Numbered from the stretch's first letter, positions 36,559 through 47,022 are shown. The stretch: DNA of 64,000 nt from Pantanalinema sp. GBBB05 (GCA_016743235.1 VRZD01000004.1:62001-126000); one strand, 5' to 3'. Notes: generated by a model not told the origin, from the sequence alone. Numbers and translations: made by a program.

Positions 36559-37563
36559 ATGGCATTGAAACAACCTGAGTTCGGCATTGCAGTAATCGGC
36601 AGTGGGGCGGCTGCACCTATTACGGCGCTTGATAACCACCAACTCAGTCAGTTAGTGGAAACCTCCGATGAATGGATTGCCACGCGAACAGGCATTCGCT
36701 GTCGGCGGTTAGCCAACCCCAGTGAGTCGTTAACGACTTTGGCAACCCAAGCCGCGACCGCTGCGATCGCCATGGCAGGCATCACTGCCACTGATTTAGA
36801 TTTAATCATTCTGGCGACCTCGACCCCCGACGATTTGTTTGGCACTGCTAGTTTGGTTCAGGGAGCATTAGGGGCATCACGAGCGGTCGCTTTCGACCTG
36901 ACGGCGGCTTGCTCAGGGTTTGTATTTGGGTTAGTCACAGCTGCTCAATTTATCCGAGCAGGCACGTATCAGAATATTTTGCTGATTGGTGCCGATATTC
37001 TGTCGCGGTGGGTAGATTGGACTGATCGCCGGACATGCGTCCTATTTGGGGATGGGGCGGGAGCTGTTGTCTTGCAGGCCAACGATCGCGATCAGTTACT
37101 AGGGTTTGAACTTCGAAGTGATGGGACGCAGAACAAATATCTGAACCTGGCATTTCAACCGCAACCTAAAGCCATGATCGAAGGAGTTGAGATTGGGCAG
37201 GGCACCTTCACCCCAATTACGATGAATGGGCAAGAAGTGTATCGATTTGCCGTCCGACGGGTGCCAGAAGTCATTGAAAAAGCGCTGTTCCGTGCCAATT
37301 TAACGGTTGATCAGGTGGATTGGTTACTACTACACCAAGCCAATCAGCGCATTTTGGATGCCGTTGCCGATCGCTTAAAAATTCCTGCCGAAAAAGTTAT
37401 CAGTAACTTGGCACAGTATGGCAACACTTCTGCCGCTTCCATTCCTTTGGCACTCGATGCTGAAGTTCGGCAAGGCAGAGTAAAAGCTGGGGATACGATT
37501 GTCGCATCTGGCTTTGGGGCAGGTCTAACTTGGGGAGCTACAGTCTTCCGGTGGGGGCGTTAG
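36559..37563 (+). CDS. fabH: 3-oxoacyl-ACP synthase III (FabH)
   Basis: FabH starts fatty-acid synthesis by condensing acetyl-CoA with malonyl-ACP. The catalytic Cys is Cys118 in 'LTAACSGFVFG', His in 'LLLHQANQRI' and Asn in 'YGNTSAASIP', so the triad is intact. 334 residues is a normal length. Its last 39 bp overlap the end of the oppositely oriented histidine kinase gene. Confidence 0.97.
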   Translation: MALKQPEFGIAVIGSGAAAPITALDNHQLSQLVETSDEWIATRTGIRCRRLANPSESLTTLATQAATAAIAMAGITATDLDLIILATSTPDDLFGTASLVQGALGASRAVAFDLTAACSGFVFGLVTAAQFIRAGTYQNILLIGADILSRWVDWTDRRTCVLFGDGAGAVVLQANDRDQLLGFELRSDGTQNKYLNLAFQPQPKAMIEGVEIGQGTFTPITMNGQEVYRFAVRRVPEVIEKALFRANLTVDQVDWLLLHQANQRILDAVADRLKIPAEKVISNLAQYGNTSAASIPLALDAEVRQGRVKAGDTIVASGFGAGLTWGATVFRWGR

Positions 37564-39753
37564 TTGCCCTGCAATAGGCTTCTGCCGCTGGACAGGAATC
37601 TGGATGATAAACTCTGTCCCTAGATCAGGTTGAGAAACACATTCCAGTTTGCCACCGTGCTTTTCAGTGACAATCTGGTAGCTAATTGACATCCCCATTC
37701 CTGTCCCTTTACCGATCGGTTTAGTCGTGAAAAAGGGGTCAAAGATCCGTTGTTGGATCAGTTTAGGAATACCTGGACCGTTGTCTGCGATCGTCATCTG
37801 CACCCATGACGCATCAATCACGGTGGTTCGAATGGTAATTTTTGGGGTGGGGTTAGCTGACATGGAGTCACTCATTTGTTCATCCAAAGCATCGATCGCA
37901 TTCGTAAGAATGTTCATGAACACTTGATTCAGCTGTCCGGCATAACACTCTACCAATGGCAAGGCTCCATAGTCCTTCGTTACCACAATTGCAGCTCGGT
38001 CTGATCTCGCTTTCAAGCGGTGTTGCAGAATCAGTAAGGTACTATCAATTCCTTCATGAATGTCAACTGGTTTAATTTCCGCTTCATCCATCCGGGAAAA
38101 GTTGCGGAGAGATAAGACAATTTGGCGAATGCGATCGGTGCCGATTTGCATCGAAGCGAGCATTTTGGGCAGATCAGCTTGCATGAATTCCAAATCAATC
38201 GCATCAGCAGCGGCCATCAGCTCAGGTTTGGGGTCAGGATAATGGGTCTGATACAGTTGGATGAAATTCAACAGGTCTTGAGTATATTCCTGCACATGAC
38301 CCAGGTTGCCATGAATGAAATTAACCGGATTATTAATCTCGTGGGCGACCCCTGCCACCAGTTGTCCCAGGCTAGACATTTTTTCGCTTTGGATGACCTG
38401 AGCCTGCGTTTGATGCAATTCGCTCAAGGTCGTCTTAAGTTCGATCGTCCGTTGTTCCACCCGATCTTCAAGTTCAGTATTGCTAGTCTCTAAGGCAATA
38501 AAGGATTCCCGCAGTTGCCCTGCCATGTGATTAAAAGAATCCGCCAACATATTCAATTCCTGAATCGGACTATTGGCAACCGTTTCGTCTAGATTTCCCG
38601 CCGCGATCGCTTGACTGGCTTGATTAAGGTGAAAAATGGAGCGAGTAATCCACCGGGAGGTAAACCACCCCAGCAGAATCGCAGTCACTAACGCCGCAAG
38701 ACAGAGGAAGATCGTGGTGCGAGTGTTGCCATCAATCTGGGCCATAAACACTTGCTCTGGCACACTGACAACGACCAACCAATCCAAGCCGTACTGATCT
38801 CGCCAGGGAGTAACTTGAACAAAATGAGTTTTCTCATGCCACTGCACTTGCAAGGCTTGGGGTTCAGTAATCGTTTGTAACTTTTGAAAGTGTTGCTGGA
38901 GTTGTTTAGCAATACCTTGCAGCTCCAGATTGGGACTATTGGTGGCTGGTAATCGCTGAATCTGATCACCAACTAGCGTATATGGTTCGCTAGGAGCTGA
39001 ATTAGCAATTAACATGCCATCTCGCTCGATGATGAAAATTTGCCCTGAAGTACTCACTGCCAGCTTACGTAAGTAATCGCTCAACTTCAAAAGATGAATA
39101 TCTGTCCCCACTACACCCAGCAACTTGTTTTGGGGACTATAGATCGGACGACCGGCTGAGGCACTGATATACGGTCCATAGGGAGAATTCCAGACATACA
39201 CCTTACCCCAAATTGGTTTGTTAGCTTTTAGGGGGTCGGCATACCAACTTTCTTTGAAGTGGTTGTAATCATAAACCCCTACAATCCTCATCCGTTCTCC
39301 ACTGGGGCTGGTAGCATAGGTGATGGCATTTTTCAGCGGTTGGTTTTGCCAGTCATCGATCGTCAGAGTTTTGCCATCATAGCGAATGGCTCCAACTCCA
39401 TTACCATTTGTTAGTCCATACCCAATAAAAGTGACATCATACGCCTGCATTTGCTGCCAAAAGTATTTACCCGCAACTTGGCGATCGTTGACATCTAGCA
39501 CCCCCATCCGAATGGCTTCCGCATTCATTTGACTCAGTTTATGGGGAGCTGATAAATATGCATTTAAATGCTGATCAACTGTATTGCTAGTACGCTGCAT
39601 CAGTTGATTTGCCAGATCGTTGACGGCCTTCTGTCCATTCCGGAACGAAAGGTAGCCTACTAAAGCGACAGCTCCAAAAATTTGCAGCACAAAAGGGGCA
39701 ATCAGCACTAACTGCAAAGGAAACACTCTTTTGCCAGCAGAAGTCCTAGTCAT
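37525..39753 (-). CDS. Sensor histidine kinase with extracellular Cache-type sensor and HAMP
   Basis: 742 residues. A short N-terminal membrane helix and a long periplasmic sensor region (about 40-330, Cache-like) precede a second helix 'IFLCLAALVTAILLGWF'. A HAMP domain and coiled coil follow, then HisKA with the phospho-acceptor His in 'LVAGVAHEINNPVNF' and an HATPase with 'NILTNAIDAL', 'DNGPGIP' and 'GKGTGMGMS'. It looks complete, with no receiver domain. Ligand unknown and no response regulator is adjacent; the nearest is at 49.9 kb. Confidence 0.93.
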   Translation of the reverse strand: MTRTSAGKRVFPLQLVLIAPFVLQIFGAVALVGYLSFRNGQKAVNDLANQLMQRTSNTVDQHLNAYLSAPHKLSQMNAEAIRMGVLDVNDRQVAGKYFWQQMQAYDVTFIGYGLTNGNGVGAIRYDGKTLTIDDWQNQPLKNAITYATSPSGERMRIVGVYDYNHFKESWYADPLKANKPIWGKVYVWNSPYGPYISASAGRPIYSPQNKLLGVVGTDIHLLKLSDYLRKLAVSTSGQIFIIERDGMLIANSAPSEPYTLVGDQIQRLPATNSPNLELQGIAKQLQQHFQKLQTITEPQALQVQWHEKTHFVQVTPWRDQYGLDWLVVVSVPEQVFMAQIDGNTRTTIFLCLAALVTAILLGWFTSRWITRSIFHLNQASQAIAAGNLDETVANSPIQELNMLADSFNHMAGQLRESFIALETSNTELEDRVEQRTIELKTTLSELHQTQAQVIQSEKMSSLGQLVAGVAHEINNPVNFIHGNLGHVQEYTQDLLNFIQLYQTHYPDPKPELMAAADAIDLEFMQADLPKMLASMQIGTDRIRQIVLSLRNFSRMDEAEIKPVDIHEGIDSTLLILQHRLKARSDRAAIVVTKDYGALPLVECYAGQLNQVFMNILTNAIDALDEQMSDSMSANPTPKITIRTTVIDASWVQMTIADNGPGIPKLIQQRIFDPFFTTKPIGKGTGMGMSISYQIVTEKHGGKLECVSQPDLGTEFIIQIPVQRQKPIAGQLTPPPEDCSSPS

Positions 39754-39901
39754 GGCTCACGATCACGGTATTAGCTAAAGAGGGGGCTAACTAAGTCCTC
39801 TAGCTAGATTGCCCGTAATTTTCCTAATGAGAACAATTTGGCTGCTCCCCCATCCGGACTATTCGTCTGCTGACGTTACTGCTCAATCAACGTTATCGGA
39901 T

Positions 39902-41023
39902 TCAAGATGGTGGTTTAGATTCGGTCGCTACGGGCGGACAAGCCGTTTCTGCCGCTGGAAATGGCAGCTTAAACAGGAGAAATTGGACATCTTTCTCGGG
40001 TTTAAACTGTTTTTTCGTAATATACTCCAGTGCTACTTGATCCAGCCCTTTGTAGCCAGACGAGAGGACAAGATAAGGCTTGTCACCGAGTAACTTGCCA
40101 TCGGGTTGCACGATCGCAGCCACTTGCACCACAGTCGCTTTCAGCTTAAAAGGACAGGCTTCGGTGGGGTATAACTTAGCCACATCCGCCGCCAGCTGTT
40201 GTTTTTCCTCATCATCAGGCAGTTGCCAATCGACTCGTTCGGGCAGGTTTTTGGCGCTGCTCGTTAAGCTCTCCATATTCTTTTGATACGCTTCTAAACT
40301 GGCAGCCCCCGCATTAAACGTACCGTACATATCCTGCAAATACGCCTGCTGTTGTGCTGCCGCTTGCTCTTGCTTCGCCTGCTGCTGTAGCCGAAAAACT
40401 TCCTCCGCCGTTAGTCTGGATCTACCCGATCGAGATAGATCGTCAGACTTCAAATCCTCAGCAGAAGGAGCGGCTGGTGGTTCAGCCTCATTCTGAGCCG
40501 CTGCGGCTGGTTCTGAGGTGGTTGGTTTCGTTGTTTCAGATTTATTTACAGGTTTGGACGGCTTCAGAGCCGGAATGTCCTGAAAAGTCACTTGTTCCCG
40601 CTGGACTGGCGCCGGATTATCTAATTCCGGTGGATAGTTCACTACGGGAGGGGGCGGCACCATAGGAAAGTCATACAGTGGGGCATCTGCCGCTGCCGTT
40701 TGGTTAGGGGTGGTTGGAGCAGACGGTGCAGCAGTTGTCCGTGGTGGCACCATGGGGGAGAGAAAAGGCTGACTGAGACCCGATGATGGCAACCGACTTT
40801 GCTCCGCCGGAGTTAGTTCAATCAGTTGTACCGTTTCTTCTGATTTGGGTTGTTTGGATTGAACAGACGAGAGAAATGGGAGACCCGCAAGAAACAAACC
40901 GTGCACCCCTAGAGAAGCAACTAAGGCAATCGTGGTCGGTTGGCGGATGGCATTTAGAATCGTGCCTAAATTCTCCTGCCGGGATGGGGTAATCAGAGAG
41001 TCGGGTGGGAGGAAATCAGCCAT
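39902..41023 (-). CDS. TonB-like Pro-rich protein
   Basis: 373 residues. A single N-terminal membrane segment ('TIALVASLGVHGLFLAGLPFL') is followed by a long Pro/Ala/Ser-rich stretch and Gln-rich helical region, then a C-terminal alpha/beta domain with 'AIVQPDGKLLGDKPYLVLSS' resembling TonB C-terminal domains. Such proteins transmit energy from the inner to the outer membrane. ExbB/ExbD genes are not beside it, so a structural envelope protein is the alternative. Confidence 0.75.
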   Translation of the reverse strand: MADFLPPDSLITPSRQENLGTILNAIRQPTTIALVASLGVHGLFLAGLPFLSSVQSKQPKSEETVQLIELTPAEQSRLPSSGLSQPFLSPMVPPRTTAAPSAPTTPNQTAAADAPLYDFPMVPPPPVVNYPPELDNPAPVQREQVTFQDIPALKPSKPVNKSETTKPTTSEPAAAAQNEAEPPAAPSAEDLKSDDLSRSGRSRLTAEEVFRLQQQAKQEQAAAQQQAYLQDMYGTFNAGAASLEAYQKNMESLTSSAKNLPERVDWQLPDDEEKQQLAADVAKLYPTEACPFKLKATVVQVAAIVQPDGKLLGDKPYLVLSSGYKGLDQVALEYITKKQFKPEKDVQFLLFKLPFPAAETACPPVATESKPPS

Positions 41024-41279
41024 AGCCAGATTCAGATAAGCGATGGAGTGAGAGGGACGATAAACTCAGGCTCAGAAGCGTCGGTCTCTGGACATGAAAG
41101 CGTCTGAATGGTTCAGACTGGCGATGAAAGAAAAAAGTTTCAGCTTAACCAACCATTCCACTGCTTAAGATAGCAGGCGCAATTCGCTTCCTGTGATCTT
41201 AACGGGTTCGATCGCCATTCATCCGGGCACTATGACCGTAGTCAACTTAATCTGTAGCAAAAATTTGGTAGAGATCCAT

Positions 41280-42044
41280 TCAGCTCCCTACAGGATCAGC
41301 CACAATTGCCGCTTCCTTCACTTTGGCAGTCACTTGGATAATCAATAAAGAAAAGTAAGGTAATGCCAAGTTAGGTTGAGTTTGCAGATTGGTATAAATC
41401 TGCTGTTGGGGCAGGGTTGCCCAGGCGATCGCGTAACTGTGCGGTAACAGATCATATTGCTGTAACAGAGTCCAGACTTGGGCATAGACGGAACTCACTT
41501 TCATTAATACCACCACATCCGCCCACTGCAATACCGTTTCCAATTCAGTAACGGTATACAAAGCTGGTAACACCACTAAGCGCTGTTGCCGGAAAGTCAG
41601 TGGCATATTGAATGCGGCAGCACTGGCTAACGGCGAGCAGACTCCAGGAATCGCTTGAATTGATACTTGGGGATGACGCTGTTGCAGCGTTTGAGCCAGA
41701 TAGGTGAACGTACTATAGAAACTCACATCACCTTCACAGGCAAAGGCAACATTCTGTCCCTGTTCTAAATAGCGCCAAATTTGGTCAGCCGCTAGTTGCC
41801 ATGCCGCCAGCAACACCTCTGTATCCTGCACATAGGGAAATGTCAGCGGCAGTTGGACTTGAGTCGGTTGTAGCCATTGCGCAATCGCCTGTTCGGCAAA
41901 TCCCGGTTTGCCTCGCACCCCTGCCGGAAATGCCACGATCGGGGCTTGCTGAAGCAGCCGCAATCCTTTGACTGTTAGGAGTTCTGGGTCTCCAGGTCCC
42001 ACACTAATGCCATAAAGTGTGCCATAAGCCGTTATATCGGTCAC
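41280..42044 (-). CDS. cobI: Precorrin-2 C20-methyltransferase
   Basis: This SAM-dependent methyltransferase adds the C20 methyl in cobalamin synthesis. The 254-residue protein shows 'LYGISVGPGDPELLTVKGL' (GVGPGDPE motif) and 'VAFACEGDVSFYSTF' and 'QAIPGVCSPLASAAAF', the usual three conserved boxes for CobI/CbiL. No other cobalamin genes lie in the window and I do not see a cobalamin riboswitch. Confidence 0.93.
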   Translation of the reverse strand: MTDITAYGTLYGISVGPGDPELLTVKGLRLLQQAPIVAFPAGVRGKPGFAEQAIAQWLQPTQVQLPLTFPYVQDTEVLLAAWQLAADQIWRYLEQGQNVAFACEGDVSFYSTFTYLAQTLQQRHPQVSIQAIPGVCSPLASAAAFNMPLTFRQQRLVVLPALYTVTELETVLQWADVVVLMKVSSVYAQVWTLLQQYDLLPHSYAIAWATLPQQQIYTNLQTQPNLALPYFSLLIIQVTAKVKEAAIVADPVGS

Positions 42045-42123
42045 TAATCCAATTCCCCCGAATTTGTCGTTTTAGATTCTAAAGTGGATAAATCACTTTA
42101 TAATTCGTCACTTATTTACGGAT

Positions 42124-42819
42124 ATGGTATTGCCAACTGTCATTTTGCCGGGGTACTTAGCAGGCGCGATCGAGTACCGGGATCTAGAACACGCTCTGCA
42201 AGCCCAGGGCATCCCAGCAATCACTGTGCCCTTACGCTGGCAAGACTGGCTACCAACCTTAGGAGGGCGATCGGTGGCTCCCATCCTGCACCAAATTGAT
42301 GCCTCGGTGCAGCAAGTGTTGCAGCAACAGGGGAGCGGCAAAATTAACCTAATTGGTCACTCGGCCGGTGGGTGGTTAGCTCGGATTTATTTAGGAGAGC
42401 AACCCTACTGTATCCATCCTAAAGATGGGCAAAATTGTTTGTGGCACGCTCGCCCCCATATTGCTAGTTTAATCACGTTGGGAACTCCCCATACTAGCCT
42501 GGAGCGCTGGACACGCAAAAATCTTGATTTCGTTAATCAGACCTATCCCGGCGCTTTTTATCCTGACATCAACTATGTCTGTGTGGCTGGTAAAACCATC
42601 TACGGCAGTCGTCCTAACAACTGGCTTGCCTATAGTAGCTACAAGCTCACCTGTGGCACAGGCAACTGCTGGGGAGATGGTATTACCCCGATCGCAGCGG
42701 CTCATCTGCATGGGGCAGAGAACTTAATTCTAGAAGGAGCGAACCATTCTCCCCGTGCGGATCGCCTCTGGTATGGCTCCCCAGAGCTACTATCCATCTG
42801 GACAAAATATCTCACGTGA
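42124..42819 (+). CDS. Alpha/beta-hydrolase, lipase-like
   Basis: 231 residues. The nucleophile elbow GHSAGG appears in 'NLIGHSAGGWLARIYLG', and a catalytic His is likely in 'EGANHSPRADRLW'. It has no signal peptide. The substrate is probably an ester or thioester; I cannot tell which. It is divergent from cobI with a 79 bp gap, so the promoters share that gap. Confidence 0.85.
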   Translation: MVLPTVILPGYLAGAIEYRDLEHALQAQGIPAITVPLRWQDWLPTLGGRSVAPILHQIDASVQQVLQQQGSGKINLIGHSAGGWLARIYLGEQPYCIHPKDGQNCLWHARPHIASLITLGTPHTSLERWTRKNLDFVNQTYPGAFYPDINYVCVAGKTIYGSRPNNWLAYSSYKLTCGTGNCWGDGITPIAAAHLHGAENLILEGANHSPRADRLWYGSPELLSIWTKYLT

Positions 42820-42892
42820 ACGAATTAATCACTTCGCCTCATCTGCAAAACCGACCCTAAGCCAATCTCATCTCTTAGTTCGCGCGCCATCG

Positions 42893-43315
42893 TTATAACC
42901 GCTCCTGCTGTTCCACATAGGGCGCATTCTGCTCTTGCTGCTCCCACTGAATGGTTTGATACCGTAGCACTCCCTTAATTGTGACTTCCTCACCAGAATT
43001 CGGGATCGCGGTTTTCGCCAGCACCCAAACGCTGCCAGTATCATCCTTTAGCTCATAGACTGTGCCATCCAATAGGGGGGCACGGTTTTTCACTTTGCCT
43101 TTGAGATAAACCGTTCCACTCGTCTTGATTTGGCTAGACAAATCACGCACGTTGATCGTGTTGGCCGTGAATTTAGGCAGCAGCGACGAATCGGAGGAAC
43201 CAGTCACCGACTGACAGCCCACACTGCTAATCAGTAAGCAGACTAAGGACAGGCGAAAACTCAGGTGAGTTCTAGAAAGATCGATCGCGTGAGCAAGAGC
43301 CTGGAAGTTCATCAC
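42893..43315 (-). CDS. Lipoprotein with OB-fold-like domain
   Basis: 140 residues. The N-terminus has a signal region and lipobox-like 'LLISSVGC', so the mature protein should be lipid-anchored. The C-terminal 'GTVYLKGKVKNRAPLL' and 'VYELKDDTGSVWVL' recall OB-fold stress-type proteins. Function unknown. It is convergent with the hydrolase gene. Confidence 0.7.
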   Translation of the reverse strand: MMNFQALAHAIDLSRTHLSFRLSLVCLLISSVGCQSVTGSSDSSLLPKFTANTINVRDLSSQIKTSGTVYLKGKVKNRAPLLDGTVYELKDDTGSVWVLAKTAIPNSGEEVTIKGVLRYQTIQWEQQEQNAPYVEQQERL

Positions 43316-43534
43316 TAAACCAGCTAAGTTAGCGCTGTGATAGAAAGCTACCGTTGTATTAGCACAAAGTTAACGGATTTGCCTAATCATCTAGCGTTGG
43401 GTTGTCAGGTAATGATCAGCCAAGATTCTGGACTTTCCAGGAACATCTGCGTCTATCAATGGCAGAATTTGGGTTGGACGATCGCCATACCACTGTGCCG
43501 CGATCACTTTAGATATTTGATTGGCGAATTACCC

Positions 43535-44407
43535 ATGTCTGCCTCAACCGCACAATTAATTGATGGAAAAGCCCTGGCTCAACAGATTCAGGCTGAGTTA
43601 ACGCAACAGGTTCAGGAATTACATACCCAAAAGGGTCGTCCACCGGGGTTAGCCGTGTTGATGGTAGGAGATAATCCTGCCAGTGCGGCTTATGTCCGTA
43701 ATAAAGAAAAAGCCTGCACCAATATTGGAATTGCCTCGTTTGGGCAGCATTTACCCGCAACAGCGACGCAAACCGAGTTAGAACAAATCATCGATTCCCT
43801 CAATCAGGACGATCGCGTTGATGGCATCTTAATCCAACTGCCCCTACCCGATCATCTGGATGCCGTGGCACTCTTGAATCGGATTCATCCAAATAAAGAT
43901 GCAGATGGGCTACATCCCGTGAGCTTAGGACGGTTGGTCCGGGGAGAATTAGGCTTACGCAGCTGCACTCCCGCTGGGGTGATGCGGTTGCTACAAGCCT
44001 ACAATCTTGATCCCACAGGTAAACACGCTGTCGTGATCGGTCGTAGTATTCTGGTCGGTAAACCGATGGCGTTGATGCTGTTAGAAGCTAATGCAACGGT
44101 GACGATCGCTCACTCAAAAACCCCAGATTTGGCAGCGATCGCGCGGAGCGCTGACATCCTAGTTACCGCGATCGGGCGTCCTGGTCTGATTACAGGGGAT
44201 ATGGTGAAGCCAGGGGCGATCGTGATGGATGTGGGGATCAATCGCATTACTGACGATACCGGCAAGTCGCGATTAGTCGGAGATGTGGATTTTAACTCTG
44301 TACAGCCTGTGGCTGGATTTCTGACGCCCGTGCCCGGTGGAGTGGGACCAATGACAGTCGCAATGTTGATGCAAAACACGGTTTGGAGTTGTCAGCAGTT
44401 CGGCTAG
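43535..44407 (+). CDS. folD: Methylenetetrahydrofolate dehydrogenase/cyclohydrolase FolD
   Basis: FolD interconverts one-carbon folates. 290 residues from the chosen ATG 43535 ([12 protein letters not shown]); the frame extends to 43337 but the extra residues are not family-like. Motifs are '[14 protein letters not shown]' and 'QLPLPDHLD', '[16 protein letters not shown]' and '[14 protein letters not shown]'. All are intact. Confidence 0.97.
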   Translation: MSASTAQLIDGKALAQQIQAELTQQVQELHTQKGRPPGLAVLMVGDNPASAAYVRNKEKACTNIGIASFGQHLPATATQTELEQIIDSLNQDDRVDGILIQLPLPDHLDAVALLNRIHPNKDADGLHPVSLGRLVRGELGLRSCTPAGVMRLLQAYNLDPTGKHAVVIGRSILVGKPMALMLLEANATVTIAHSKTPDLAAIARSADILVTAIGRPGLITGDMVKPGAIVMDVGINRITDDTGKSRLVGDVDFNSVQPVAGFLTPVPGGVGPMTVAMLMQNTVWSCQQFG

Positions 44408-44694
44408 TTTGCGCGATCGGACAATTTGACCATTGCTGGTAAGAAGCAGCGAAAGCAGTTCCTACAAGGCATTTTTTCCGCTTTTGTCGAGCTAGTCAAG
44501 CAACAAAATCATCATGGGACAGCGCTACCAGGGCAGGAAGTCTAGTAGACTTCTTGCAGGGACAATTTTTGCTGCCGATGACTGAAGCCCCAATTTCTTA
44601 CCGTGAATGCGGGAGAATTGCCCCATATGAGGCATCAGTGGGAAATTTTAGTGTGGTTGAGATGTAAGAAATGATTACTGGGAGAGATACGGGA

Positions 44695-45621
44695 ATGGTA
44701 CTGACGGATACTGGCACGTCATTCCAGGCGGAAACTCAATTTGACCTATCGGCGTACTTGAAAGAACGGCAAGTGCAGGTTGAAGCGGCATTAGATCGCT
44801 CTCTCCCCATTGTCTACCCAGAGAAAATTTATGAAGCGATGCGCTACTCCCTGATGGCAGGCGGGAAGCGGCTCCGTCCCATTTTGTGTTTAGCCACCTG
44901 TGAGTTGATCGGCGGTACGATCGCCATGGCAATGCCTACAGCTTGTGCCTTAGAGATGATTCATACCATGTCTCTGATTCACGATGACTTGCCTGCCATG
45001 GATAACGATGATTATCGTCGCGGCAAATTAACCAACCACAAGGTTTATGGCGAAGATGTAGCGATTTTGGCGGGGGATGGACTCCTTGCTTATTCTTTTG
45101 AACATGTGGCAGTAGCGACGCAAAATGTCCCAGCCGATCGGATATTGCGAGTGGTCGCCATGTTAGGTCGGGCAGTAGGGGCAGCTGGTCTAGTCGGTGG
45201 ACAAGTCGTAGATTTGGAATGCGAGGGCAAGCCAGATGTCTCGCTAGAAACTCTGAACTTTATTCACAACCATAAAACGGCAGCCCTGCTAGAGGCGGCT
45301 GTAGTGTCGGGAGGTCTATTAGCAGGAGCATCGGAAGCCGAACTGCAGCAGTTGTCCCGCTATGCTCAAAATATTGGTTTAGCATTCCAAATTATTGATG
45401 ACATTCTGGACATCACGGCGACCCAGGAAGAACTCGGTAAAACAGCTGGCAAAGATTTGCAAGCCCAAAAAGCGACATATCCCAGTATTTGGGGGTTGGA
45501 TGAGTCTCGTCGTCAAGCTCAAAAGCTAGTTGATGAGGCAAAAGCAGAACTAGCGAACTTTGGTGATCGCGCCATTCCGCTACAAGCCCTGGCTGAATTT
45601 ATTACCGCGAGAAAACACTAA
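44695..45621 (+). CDS. crtE: Geranylgeranyl diphosphate synthase (polyprenyl synthetase)
   Basis: This makes GGPP for carotenoids, chlorophyll tail and quinones. Aspartate motifs are '[12 protein letters not shown]' (FARM) and '[10 protein letters not shown]' (SARM), both intact, with 'GGKRLRPIL' nearby. GGGAGAG about 8 bp upstream of ATG 44695 favours it (308 residues) over ATG 44671. The DUF212 gene follows within 36 bp, so the two are probably co-transcribed. Confidence 0.95.
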   Translation: MVLTDTGTSFQAETQFDLSAYLKERQVQVEAALDRSLPIVYPEKIYEAMRYSLMAGGKRLRPILCLATCELIGGTIAMAMPTACALEMIHTMSLIHDDLPAMDNDDYRRGKLTNHKVYGEDVAILAGDGLLAYSFEHVAVATQNVPADRILRVVAMLGRAVGAAGLVGGQVVDLECEGKPDVSLETLNFIHNHKTAALLEAAVVSGGLLAGASEAELQQLSRYAQNIGLAFQIIDDILDITATQEELGKTAGKDLQAQKATYPSIWGLDESRRQAQKLVDEAKAELANFGDRAIPLQALAEFITARKH

Positions 45622-45657
45622 ACTCTCTTCCTAACCCTCTACCCCTCTCAAACCGAC

Positions 45658-46131
45658 ATGCAGGACTTTGGCAATATTATTAACAACCATGTGCTGCTGG
45701 TTGCACTGGTGGCGTGCCTCACCGCTCAAGCCATTAAACTCATCGTTGAGATCGTAAAAAACCGCAAGGTTAACATTCGCGCCTTGGTTGAAACGGGTGG
45801 GATGCCCAGTGCCCACTCGGCTCTCGTTACGGCTCTGGCAACGGGTGTTGGTCAAACTGCGGGATGGGACAGTTCCGAGTTTGCGATCGCGGTAGTTTTT
45901 GCCGTAATCGTCATGTACGACGCGGCAGGCGTTCGCCAAGCTGCCGGTAAGCAAGCCCGAGTGCTCAATCAAATCATTGATGAATTTTTCCAGGGCGAGC
46001 ACAACTTCAATGAAGATCGGCTGAAAGAATTGCTAGGTCACACGCCGGTTCAGGTGATTGTTGGTTCCATTCTGGGCATCGTGATCTCCTGGGTCGCCCA
46101 ACTAGCCCTGGTGGGAGCTAGAGCCGCTTAA
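45658..46131 (+). CDS. Divergent PAP2-family (DUF212) membrane protein
   Basis: 157 residues. The acid-phosphatase/haloperoxidase-related core is 'GGMPSAHSALVTALATGVG', with further family segments 'VMYDAAGVRQAAGKQA' and 'LKELLGHTPVQVI'. It has four or so hydrophobic spans. The activity of this group is not established. It follows crtE and ends at a clear terminator (46157-46189). Confidence 0.9.
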   Translation: MQDFGNIINNHVLLVALVACLTAQAIKLIVEIVKNRKVNIRALVETGGMPSAHSALVTALATGVGQTAGWDSSEFAIAVVFAVIVMYDAAGVRQAAGKQARVLNQIIDEFFQGEHNFNEDRLKELLGHTPVQVIVGSILGIVISWVAQLALVGARAA

Positions 46132-46156
46132 ACCACACTGTGACTTGTTAAATCAG

Positions 46157-46190
46157 AAGGGGCACCCAGATCAATGGTGTGCCCCTTTTA
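46157..46190 (+). terminator. Intrinsic terminator after crtE-DUF212
   Basis: AAGGGGCAC (46157-46165) pairs with GTGCCCCTT (46179-46187), followed by TT and an A. The stem ends the crtE-DUF212 unit 25 bp after the stop codon. Confidence 0.8.
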
Positions 46191-46212
46191 AGCTGCAATT
46201 TTTCCTGGGATG

Positions 46213-47022
46213 CTAGCTGCTTGACTGACCCGTTTTGGGAAAATGCTCGATTTGAGCATAGCCACTAAAAATCAAGCGTTGACCTTGCGTTTCTAGACGA
46301 TTGATCCGCATCGTCACACCATCCAAATCAAAGCGATCGAGATCGACCATATTGTTCAAGATTTGAGCAAACGCCATCGTTAACACCTCCGATGTGCCCC
46401 GCAGGGATTCTGGCACGACATCCGGTTGAAATTGAGGGTTTTGAAACAGAATCCGCCGCCGTCGTTCCACCGCTAGAGTGGCTAAGAGGCTAATCGGCAC
46501 TACACCATTCGCTAGTTCTGTCTTGGCAAAGATTTTAATCTGGTTGTCAGGTAGGAGTTGCAGGTTGATATCGGTAAACGAAACCGGATCTCCACCTGAG
46601 AGAGCAATTAACTCCGGGGTATTCAGGTTATGCAGGTGTTGCTTCACCAGCTCAGCGGTAAACGCATGGTTAATCCCCTGTTCCGAGAGGGTGACTTGAG
46701 CGATCGCCTGAGTCGGTTGGCGCAAGCGCAGGCTACCACCCAGAACAGAGGCAAAGTCGATCGCCACTGCATCTGTCTCAAAGGACATTTCTTCGACATA
46801 AAAGTCGCGACGGATCACCAAGTTGCGTCCGCTCATCTTAAAACTATCAATGCTCCCTTGTAGCAATTTGCTAGAAGGGTGACACCGAATCGCTACATCC
46901 ACCGATTCGCTCTGGGTGAACAAATGGCGAATCGATTGGCTGGCAACTGTGTTGAGCATGCGCTCCCCAAAGTCTACGCCAGGAGGGGTCACTGTAAATC
47001 CTCCAAACATGCCGTCTTTCAC
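46213..47022 (-). CDS. DUF2993 (LmeA-like) protein
   Basis: 269 residues of the DUF2993 family, with repeated beta-strand segments such as 'GSIDSFKMSGRNLVIRRDF' and 'DLDRFDLDGVTMRINRLE'. Members are often attached to membranes or lipid-binding; the mycobacterial LmeA is linked to glycolipid processing. Function here unknown. The GTG start has GAGGAAA upstream on the minus strand. It is convergent with the crtE unit. Confidence 0.85.
   Translation of the reverse strand: MKDGMFGGFTVTPPGVDFGERMLNTVASQSIRHLFTQSESVDVAIRCHPSSKLLQGSIDSFKMSGRNLVIRRDFYVEEMSFETDAVAIDFASVLGGSLRLRQPTQAIAQVTLSEQGINHAFTAELVKQHLHNLNTPELIALSGGDPVSFTDINLQLLPDNQIKIFAKTELANGVVPISLLATLAVERRRRILFQNPQFQPDVVPESLRGTSEVLTMAFAQILNNMVDLDRFDLDGVTMRINRLETQGQRLIFSGYAQIEHFPKTGQSSS

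Noticed and set aside
40080..40286. Ser/Cys-rich frames opposite the TonB-like gene
   Set aside because: Composition mirrors the Gln/Pro/Glu-rich coding strand and has no start support; shadows of the real gene.
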